DNA of 64,000 nucleotides from Siphonodentalium dalli (Eukaryota; Mollusca; Scaphopoda; Gadilida; Siphonodentaliidae): positions 170,758,310 through 170,822,309 of the forward strand of contig CP136064.1 in assembly GCA_032622095.1 (NCBI GenBank), in the 5' to 3' direction. The position numbers and the translations under genes are program-made. Shown here in pieces: positions 54,676 to 64,000 of this stretch. Numbering within the stretch: position 1 is the first letter of the stretch; every line of letters begins with the position of its first letter. A model generated the notes under the pieces. It was not told the origin of the DNA. It saw only the letters and a list, made by a program, of their open reading frames with translations, and did not search any database.

Positions 54676-57600
54676 TAATCGGACAGCTAATCTATTGCGG
54701 ATTGTTGGGTATATTCCCCACAACCTAAAAACTGACTATGACTAGAGAACGCAGGAGACGCTATTTATATATACTCTCCGCGCCCGCACAGAGAACGTTT
54801 TGCAAACGTATTGAGAACGTACTAGCAACACAATAGCAGCGACTTGAGCGCACCAAGGACTAGAGAAAGCACAGCGAGAGCGTGAGACTTGACAAAGTAG
54901 GAACGCAATACACACTGACCAACCATTTCCCCGTTGTGGTGTGCGTTTGGCCGTTGTGGTGTGGCGAAACGCCGTTGTACGGTCTTTTTGGCGTAATTCG
55001 CAAGCGGGTAGAAGAGGGTTGACCACCAAAATCGGGATGGGGAGTTAATGTGCATATTTATTATAATGATACCCCCACAGTCACGAAGAAGGATATTATA
55101 CCCAACGAATGAGCGCTTCCCTGGCTCTGTTTGTTTGTACGGCTGAGAAATAGCCTACACAAAATGCCAGGGTGGGCATTCTGACCATGGTTCCTCGACA
55201 TGAAAGCCTTATTTGCTCACCCCTGAACACAATTTGACACCCCGGTTGTATTCTCCACGTAAGAAAAATTATCCCCGATCATGCTGGTAACGGCCCCAAC
55301 TCTCCAATGGCCTAAATATTCAATAAAATCCCAATCGAAGTGAGTCAACAACAGCGAAAAAATGACAACGCCGTTGTGGTTTTGATGGCAACAACGTTGT
55401 GGCGGGGCTGGTTTTTCGATTTTTGGCGATCATGCAGTATTTTGATGTTTTTGAGACCAGAACAAGGTGTTTCACGCCTATTTCGTATTTGTGTATCCAA
55501 ATTATTACATGTATCATCCATATAAGCAATGTTTACTCGTGTATACATGCCACGTAACCTGTCCCCATAAACACGTTTTTTGTGCTCCAAACAATGTATA
55601 TTATTGTCCACATAGGCCTATACCACGGCGTGGAACGCGCGTACATCACATTTTGAATCTCTAACCAAAGCGGATTTGATTTTAAATTGATTTAAAGCGG
55701 ATATAAGGGCTGTGTCCGACGGATTAAACTAGTGGATGAGGCATATAATTTCTCATACATCTTTTATAACCAGTGGATGATAAAAACTAGGAATTTATAA
55801 AAGAAATTAGATGAAAAATAGGAACGAAATATGCACCGAATTTGAACATCAAGCACTGCTTAACCGTTTAATTGATATTTGTAAAATTCACACATATTAA
55901 TTTGTTCTCTCACATAGCCCACAAATCATGCACCAAATATATAACATAAAATGTACGAAGTGAGCGGCTTATAGATTACAAAGTGACGTAAGTTCCCCGT
56001 CCTGTATATAGTCATGATACTGCTGTTTGACCAACTCAAGTTTATTTGGCGCGAATAGGCGATTTGATTACGAAAATTATAAACGTACTCAAAACCTACC
56101 CTCACCCTATTTCATAAAAGTTTTACCACAGTGGTATTTCCAAGAAATCCACACATATAAATATATTAGTTTCCATATATGGATATGATGATTACGTTCA
56201 TGAGTATCATGTTCTCTTAATACATTTTATAATCGCCGTCGAAATTCTAATTTATGAATCTGATGTATGCTATATAATAACACGTGTCTGGTCTGCTTCT
56301 TGAGTATTGTTATAGAATAGAAATAGCTTCATTGGTCCACTGCTGGATCTTATATACGGTAAGGATCGTTATTGGGGAGATGAGGAACATGAAATATCTT
56401 CCGATAACGCAAAGATAATTCTACCCAAAAGAAGTTATTTTTTCATTTTTTTTGTAGTATTACACACTAAACTCTCACACCACATTTAGTTATATATTAT
56501 TTATCATGACCAAAATTCGCTTTTCTGTGTGGGTGGGTCTGGGCTAGGGCGGTGTCATTACATTGTAAATGATGCACGTTATTTTGTTAGTGTCTTTATA
56601 CGAAATAACGCGAATTGTTCCTAAGTCCCGTATCCTATAGGAGCACTGGGGGATAAAATATCTATCCTTTTTCGTGGTTCATCACTAAACAAAGTTCTAA
56701 ATAAGTAGGTTTTGTTTGTTATTTCTATACATGTCCTTTACGTTGTAATTGTGTGTCTCAAGTATGTCCATCTAAGTTCAGGGATAGTGGCTATAACCAG
56801 TTTCCCTATCAGTGTTATAATTATCGCGTAAAGTTTGTACGCCTTGTTATGCAAAACAAAGTCGGGATATGTAACGTTTTGACTTTTATTTACACAACAT
56901 AAACGGACAAACTTGACAATACCATATTATCTAGTAATATCTGCGATATATTTATGATTGATGTATAAGTCTATTATAACATAAACTCTGTATTTTAGTA
57001 TTCTGTCTGACTATTTTTAACAGCAATCATTATCTCGAAGGCCATTATGAGGTTACATATCATGGCACGGCTGAATACAATGAGAAATATCTGTCGTATA
57101 TTCACACTAAATATACCAAAACCATACAGCATATAAGTCAAAATGAAGATTAATGTCCCGCATATATGGACAACGGGCAGTTCATAAGACCTCATAACTG
57201 GCTGTGAAAAATGCATGACTTGTTCGATTTGGAGCACAAAAACGTGTTTATGGGGACATCAGGTTACGTGGCATGTATACACGAGTAAACATTGCTTATA
57301 CGGATAATACATGTAATATTTTGGATACACAATACGAAATCGGCGTGAACAATACGAAACACCTTGTTCTGGTCTCAAAAACATCAAAATACTGCATGAT
57401 CGCCGAAAATCGAATAACCAGCCCGACCACAACGTTGTTGCCATCAAAACCACAACGGCGTTGTCATTTTTTCGCTGCTGTTGACCCACTTCGATTGGGA
57501 TTTTATTGAATATTTAGGCCATTGGAGAGTTGGGGCCGTTACCAGCATGATCGGGGATAATTTTTCTTACGTGGAGAATACAAGCGGGGTGTCAAATTGT

Positions 57601-58045
57601 GTTCAGGGGTGAGCAAATAAGGCTTTCATGTCGAGGAACCATGGTCAGAATGCCCACCCTGGCATTTTGTGTAGGCTATTTCTCAGCCGTACAAACAAAC
57701 AGAGAGCCAGGGAAGCGCTCATTCGTTGGGTATAATATCCTTCTTCAGGACTGTGGGGGGGGGGGTATCATTATAATAAATATGCACATTAACTCCCCAT
57801 CCCGATTTTGGTGATCAGCCCTCTCCTACCCGCTTGCGAATTTCGCCACACCACAACGGTCAAAGTTGCCCAAACGCACACCACAACTGGGAAACGGTTG
57901 GTCAGTGTGAATAGGAGCATATATACTTTGTGTTAACAGTTAGACAATTTTGGACAGTTTTCCGCGCTCCACCTGCGTGTTACTCATATTTTGGTAATTT
58001 TCAGCGCAATGCAAGCGCCGGCCTGAGTGTGACAGGGGTTTACCG
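53928..58045. mobile_element. 4.1-kb non-autonomous fold-back element
   Basis: The outer ends share GTCACACTCAGGCCGGCGCT and TGCATTGCGCTG in inverse orientation, at 53938 and 58010-58033. The main arms are 54905-55593 and 57232-57912, about 680 bases each, largely identical by eye apart from small gaps. The 1.64-kb centre (55594-57231) has no domain-bearing frame. A shorter fold-back at 53928-54672 sits in the left part. Confidence 0.7.
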
Positions 58046-59090
58046 TTACGAAGCTACTGGAATGTGCCAAAGATTGGTATAAACAAATAATCGGAATGAG
58101 GCTCTTGGGTTTGGATATAAATATGATCCATCATCACCTGGGATGTGGGCATGGACAAATCTCACCATCAGGGCTAGATATTTGGTGGCATATTTGTAGC
58201 CAGTCTTGACACGAACTATTCTTTAGATAGCATGCGGGCGGTGCACCGTTCCGAAAAATAAAACATTTTCTTTCCCCGAAAATTTATTCCAGACAACGAG
58301 TGTATCATTTGTGGCAGCGATTTAAAAATCTAGAATTGTGTTTCGCTGCTTTTTGTATTGGTGACCATTATATATCATCCTAACTAATGTACCTATGCAT
58401 TAATATCCATAGTAAATACTAACCTACTTCTCTGGCATCTTTTCAATATTGTGACGAAAAAAACTTCACAAATATATATTTAAGCTCTCAGAGACGTCCT
58501 GTTATCTCTCGGAGGATATCCGCTGAGAGGACGATTTTACTTTATATGGTGTGACCATGTGTGTTCTGTTCCAAAAAGCCACCTGTTTCATGCTAATATA
58601 TGTGGTATTTGATTAAAGCATTAAATCACAGTTTTGTCGGATTTCGTCACCCAGTTGTCCTCAAAATTACCCAACGTTTGTTCCAGATTACACCGATGAC
58701 ATTTCCCCTGTTTATAGCTGAACGATGTTGTTATGGTTTAAAGGGACACAATGCCTTCAACGTGGATACATGTAGAATAACATAAATTTTGTAAAGGTCT
58801 GTAAAACCACCAGCATCAAGTGCATGTGAAAATAGATCGACTTTGTTCTAATTCCATCACTGATAACTGTCCAATAAGGAGATTCGTACAGAATCCATCG
58901 TTATGTAAACCATTACTATTACAGTAAAATTACAAATACTAGTCCAATAAGATATCGAAGTTTAAACAAATCTTGATGGTAATTATTGGAAAAGGTCAAA
59001 GCGATAGAATTTTTTCTGAAAATAATATTTAGACTAAAATATTTGTTGACAAATCACTGTAGCAGTTTTTATGTTTACCCATACCATAGT
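58046..59090. other. No recognised gene or repeat
   Basis: Short chance frames only; a hairpin-like GCTCTCAGAGACGTCC / GGATATCCGCTGAGAGGACG region at about 58483-58535. Confidence 0.35.
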
Positions 59091-59900
59091 ATGGTAAACA
59101 TAATGTCGACGTCCGGATTGACCACTCGTCGTGCGTCCGTCTGTCTGTCTGTCCGTAGACACTTTACGCATGGTGCGATAACTCAAATATATGAGTTTCT
59201 CAGACCAAAATACAGATGGAGTTCAAATATGGGTTTGATCTGAGTATTTTTTTACGGAGTTATGGCCCTTTTTCGACTTCGAATTCACGCATAACTCATA
59301 ACTCAGACAATTTTTATCTGATCTGAACCAAATTTGGTATGCGAGTTTCAGAGCCCAAAATACAGATCGAGTTCGAATATGGCTTTGATCCGATTTATTT
59401 TAAAGGTGTTATGAGCCTTTTTTCGATTTTTTTTTTAAATCCGATGCTATAACCGAAGTAATTTTTGTCCGATTGTGTTCATATTTGATATGTAGGTTTA
59501 TGATGACACGCCCCTCATTTGTATAGTTTTTGGTATTGATTGGTTGATCGGTTTAGAAAATAATTAACCCTTTACACACATGCTATCTAATGCAATAAGT
59601 TGAACATATTTCTTCTGATCTGCCTCATATTTCTTACCTAGGTTTTTCTTAGCACGTTCTTCGTCTGTATGTGTTTTGGTATTGTTTAATTAACCCTTTT
59701 CACTCTTATGTTTACTTATAATTCACCCAAGCTGCTATGACTCAAAACAGTTTTCATCTGATCAACACCAAATTTGGTATATGAATTTATCACCCCTAAA
59801 TACAGATCTAGTTCGAATATGGGTTTGATCCGATATATTTTAACAGAGTTATGACCCTTTATAATTCAAGTATGCTGGGAATTTGAAGAGAGCATATCTC
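59091..59900. repeat. Tandem CCAAATTTGGTATGTG-type repeat array
   Basis: Starts with a CCGTCTGTCTGTCTGTCCG tract, then four diverged units with ACCAAATTTGGTAT, ATACAGAT.GAGTTCGAATATG and GAGTTATG.CCCTTTTTCGA. Same family as 6165-6830. Confidence 0.7.
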
Positions 59901-60690
59901 ACAGACCATGTGTGTTATTGAAATGAGTTAATTATCACTATGGACATTAGATATGACATGCTATAAAGCCTGATAGTGGTACCACTGGCTGGCAGGATTT
60001 GTTTATCACAATGCCAAATTGATTGATGACTATCTGGTGGAGTTCTGTTTTCTGTGCAATATTAAGTTAACCCCTTTGCTGAAACAGATTCATTACATTA
60101 GTTAATGTACACACTATAGGACACATATTCTAAAATATTAAATTGGAATAGTCCATTGTTACTTTGTAGGGATGTTTTACAGACATTGTTGTTTACAGAC
60201 ACTGTTGTCTTATCTTAGACAAAAATTAATCCACACATTCCTTAGTTCCATGATATGATGTCATTGAAAATGATTAACCCTCTCCACACATCATATGGTT
60301 TTGATGCTTTTCATTTGATCATTCTCCTATATTGTGTCCAGGTTGATGGTGATCCACTTTTGATTTGCATGGATTTGGGATTAAAATTAAACCATTCCAT
60401 AGACGCATATTATGCGACAGACAGATATAATATTATCCCTTTCACTTTGATCCAGGTTCAGTTAGGGTTTCAATAAATCACCAATTGAATATTCGTCATT
60501 AGAGGAAATGTCTTATTTTGAAATTCCCTCAATTGCATTTGGGCTCCAGGGTAATATTAATGGTGCTGGTATTATTGAGACTGACTTATTGTACGGGTTT
60601 CTAAATCCAATGACATGCTTTGTATAGACTATTTTGTGTTTATCAGTTCATTAGTTTGGGTAAGATTAAAGCCATTCTATCCGATTTGAT
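59901..60690. other. No recognised gene
   Basis: Two 'ATTAACCCT' words near 59690 and 60273, but no matching arms found. Confidence 0.35.
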
Positions 60691-63287
60691 AACTCAAAAA
60701 ACATGGCCGCCAGCAGCCATCTTGGATTTTACTCTTTGTATGACTAAATCCTTGAGCACGGGCTACAGGTCGTACATTTAGTCTGATCATCATAAAATTT
60801 GTCATGGCTGTTGAAATTGGAATGTAGATGGGAACGAGTCATTTTGGGGTCATTCGAACAAAAAACATGGCCGCCAGCGGCCATCTTGGATTTAAAAAGT
60901 TAATCCATTAGCACGGGCTACAGGTTGTACCTTTAGTCTGATCATCATAAAATATGTCATGGATGTTAATATTGACATGTTGATGGAAACGAGTAATTTT
61001 GGGGTTATTCGGCCCAAAAACATGGCCGTCAGCAGCCATCTTGGATTTTACTCTTTGTATGACTAAATTCTTTAGCACGGGCTACAGGTTGTACCTTTAG
61101 TCTGATCATCATAAAATTTGTAATGGCTGTTGAAATTGGAATGTAGATGGGAACGAGTTATTTTGGGGTCATTCGGATGAAAAACATGGCCGCCAGCGGC
61201 CATCTTGGATTTCAAAATTTAATCCATTAGCACGGGCCATAGGTCGTACTGTTCGTCTGATCATCATGAAATTTGTCATGGATGATAATATTGACATGTA
61301 GATGGGAACGACTCATTTTGGGGCCATTCGACCAAAAAACATGGCCGCCAGCAGCCATCTTGGATTTTACTCTTTGTATGACTAAATTCTTTAGCACGGG
61401 CTACAGGTTGTACCTTTAGTCTGATCATCATAAAAATTGTCATGGATGTTAACAATGACATGTAGATGGGAACGACTCATTTTGGGGTCATTCGCCCGAA
61501 AAACATGGCCGCCAGCAGCCATCTTGGATTTTACTCTTTGTATGACTAAATCCTTTAGCACGGGCTGCAGGTCGTACCTTTAGTCTGATCATCATAAAAT
61601 TTGTCATGAATGTTAGTGACATGTAGATGGGAACGAGTCATTTTGGGGTCATTCTGTCAAAAAAATATGGCCGCCAGCAGCCATCTTGGATTTTACTCTT
61701 TGTATGACTAAATCCTTTAGCACAGGCTACAAGTCGTACCTTTAGTCTGATCATCATAAAATTTGTCATGGCTGTTGAAATTGGAATGTAGATGGGAACG
61801 AGTCATTTTGGGGTCATTCGGACAAAAAATATGACCGCCAGCGACCATCTTGGATTTCATAATTTAATCCATTAGCACGGGCCACATGTCGTACTGTTCG
61901 TCTGATCATCATGAAATTTGTCATGGGTGTTAATATTGACATGTAGATGAGAACGAGTAATTTTGGGGTCATTCGGCCCAAAAACATGGCCGTCAGCAGC
62001 CATCTTGGATTTTACTCTTTGTATGACTAAATTCTTTAGCACGGGCTACAGGTTGTACCTTTAGTCTGATCATCATAAAATTTGTAATGGCTGTTGAAAT
62101 TGGAATGTAGATGGGAACGAGTTATTTTGGGGTCATTCGGATGAAAAACATGGCCGCCAGCGGCCATCTTGGATTTCAAAATTTAATCCATTAGCACGGG
62201 CCATAGGTCGTACTGTTCGTCTGATCATCATGAAATTTGTCATGGATGATAATATTGACATGTAGATGGGAACGACTCATTTTGGGGCCATTCGACCAAA
62301 AAACATGGCCGCCAGCAGCCATCTTGGATTTTACTCTTTGTATGACTAAATTCTTTAGCACGGGCTACAGGTTGTACCTTTAGTCTGATCATCATAAAAA
62401 TTGTCATGGATGTTAACAATGACATGTAGATGGGAACGACTCATTTTGGGGTCATTCGCCCGAAAAACATGGCCGCCAGCAGCCATCTTGGATTTTACTC
62501 TTTGTATGACTAAATCCTTTAGCACGGGCTGCAGGTCGTACCTTTAGTCTGATCATCATAAAATTTGTCATGAATGTTAGTGACATGTAGATGGGAACGA
62601 GTCATTTTGGGGTCATTCTGTCAAAAAAATATGGCCGCCAGCAGCCATCTTGGATTTTACTCTTTGTATGACTAAATCCTTTAGCACAGGCTACAAGTCG
62701 TACCTTTAGTCTGATCATCATAAAATTTGTCATGGCTGTTGAAATTGGAATGTAGATGGGAACGAGTCATTTTGGGGTCATTCGGACAAAAAATATGACC
62801 GCCAGCGACCATCTTGGATTTCATAATTTAATCCATTAGCACGGGCCACATGTCGTACTGTTCGTCTGATCATCATGAAATTTGTCATGGGTGTTAATAT
62901 TGACATGTAGATGAGAACGAGTAATTTTGGGGTCATTCGGCCCAAAAACATGGCCGCCAGCAGCCATCTTGGATTTTACTTTTTGTATGACTAAATTCTT
63001 TAGCACAGGCTACAGGTCATACCTTCAGTCTGATCATCGTAAAATTTGTCATGAATGTTAATAATGACATGTAATTGGGAACGAGTCATTTTGGGGTCAT
63101 TCTGCCAAAAAACATGGCCGCCAGCAGCCATCTTGGATTTTACTCTTTGTATGACTAAATCCTTTAGCACGGGCTACAGGTCGTATTAGACATTCAACTT
63201 TCCACATTCCTAATCGCTCCATTGACTAATATATTAAATTATTCCCTTTCCAAGTTGAGCTACAGTGTCATTGACACTTTCATTGTT
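60691..63287 (+). mobile_element. Helentron-like satellite element, 5'-truncated
   Basis: It starts abruptly inside a monomer (AAAAAACATGGCCGCCAGCA) and holds about 15 monomers. It ends with ATTAGACATTCAACTTTCCA, AAGTTGAGCTACAGTGTCAT, then TGACACTTTCATT, the same 3' end as element 1 at 21737-21837. Confidence 0.75.
61007..62934. repeat. 964-bp higher-order repeat, two copies
   Basis: The block 61007-61970 recurs at 61971-62934 at a constant offset of 964 bases (about six monomers), with no differences noticed by eye, while neighbouring monomers differ clearly. Even the variants CATTCTGTCAAAAAAATATG and GGGCCATAGGTCG recur. Confidence 0.85.
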
Positions 63288-63913
63288 TTTTCGACCACAA
63301 GTCGAATACTTTCCTACCTTCGCAGCTGACTTTTCTGTGACATTTTTGACTGAAATAGTGATCAGTTGGAAATTCAATTCAAATTCAAACCATAGGTGGG
63401 GTTTCAGGTTGAAAAAAAATATATCAGTTGAAAAGTTTTAGTTATAATACCAACCAAAGGGGTAACGGGGTGGTGCAGTTGGACTAGACATCTCTACAAC
63501 GGATAACATCTATATCCCCGGTCCTGCATCAATAACTTCGATATGTGGGAAACCTGGAGAGCGACGTAGTTTTAGTTTAAACATATTTTATTGGTTATCT
63601 ATGGCTATCGATCTATTGCAAATATTTGAGTGGAAACATTTAAAGGTCGGAGTTATTGTGTGTATAGATAATGTTGTAACTTTTATTATAGCGTAGTTTG
63701 CCAGTATATGTGAACACACCCACACTTCAAGAGTTTCTTTGATTTACATCACAAATCTGCGTTTGGTTCTGTCGCGCATACACATAAAGTAGACAGTAAT
63801 AACACAGCCAGGTGCATAGATGGATATTGTTGACACGCATATTGCAATATGTCCACCCCGCCCACATACGTCTGTCTGCGTGGAGTTTCAGATTGGGTAG
63901 TATTATAAACATA
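63288..63913. other. No recognised gene
   Basis: 63478-63540 has a weak tRNA-like look (GGTGCAGTTGGACTAGA) but no B box. Confidence 0.35.
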
Positions 63914-64000
63914 TTAACCCTTCCAATAGTGAATGGATTTGCACATTCAGTCATAAATAATGGAACATTGGAACGGTCCATTCTCTGAGTAAATATTAGA
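63914..64000. mobile_element. TTAA MITE start (TATACTAAA-like), cut by the window edge
   Basis: TTAACCCTTCCAATAGTGAA, then GATTTGCACATTCAGTCATA and AATGGAACATTGGAACGGTC follow the family layout. Confidence 0.5.

Noticed and set aside
55320-57509. Matching pairs of frames near 55.3-55.6 and 57.3-57.5 kb
   Set aside because: They are the two arms of the inverted repeat read on opposite strands; no domain.
63478-63545. tRNA-like segment
   Set aside because: An A-box-like word is present, but there is no acceptable B box and no cloverleaf.

Overview
The window looks like animal nuclear DNA, most likely from a marine mollusc and probably a bivalve. It is AT-rich and has little coding sequence. 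It carries splice-acceptor-bounded C2H2 zinc-finger exons, dense fold-back MITEs, and repeat types I associate with bivalve genomes: elements starting TTAGCTCA that carry internal ~160-bp arrays, the CCAAATTTGGTATGTG repeats, and TCCGTCCATCCGTCC tracts. The species call is inference from sequence style, not from a search.

Region 1 (about 1.4-36.8 kb, + strand) is the 3' part of one large gene. It holds at least five separate zinc-finger exons (1372-1671, 8470-8787, 12426-12692, 26739-26993, 36625-36822). Each follows a good splice acceptor, is read from the first base after the AG (same phase), and ends in its own stop just after the last finger. This is the layout of the alternative 3' terminal exons of BTB zinc-finger genes such as Drosophila lola. 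The common 5' exons, and any BTB domain, would lie upstream of the window. The introns between these exons are packed with palindromic MITEs: about a dozen copies of a TA-flanked mariner-like palindrome, several TTAA-flanked families, and others.

Region 2 (18.3-23.7 kb, relics at 27.8, 28.7 and 35.4-36.5 kb, and 60.7-63.3 kb) contains satellite-bearing mobile elements. They have an inverted TAGCTCAACTT / AAGTTGAGCTA pair and a 3' hairpin (AGTGTCA-T-TGACACT) ending TTTCATT, with internal ~163-bp tandem monomers. One copy is inserted inside another. The structure resembles non-autonomous Helentron-type rolling-circle elements.

Region 3 (41.65-52.27 kb) is a 10.6-kb DNA transposon inserted in a 38-bp minisatellite. 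It has inverted termini starting GGGTGATTCT, a 4-bp AAGT target duplication (an uninterrupted paralogous site survives in the same array), subterminal GTTTGGGTAATGACG repeats at both ends, and one large gene on the minus strand (45612-48218). That gene encodes a putative DDE-type transposase of 868 residues with a basic N-terminus, a Cys cluster and a C-terminal PHD-like finger. The 4-bp duplication would fit the Sola superfamily, but the family is not settled here.

Region 4 (53.9-58.0 kb) is a large non-autonomous fold-back element with ~680-bp inverted arms. The remaining sequence is intergenic or intronic, with older repeats and stretches where I recognise nothing. No rRNA genes, convincing functional tRNAs or CRISPR arrays were seen. 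Repeat boundaries were read by eye; where no terminus is named they are accurate to about 5-20 bases.
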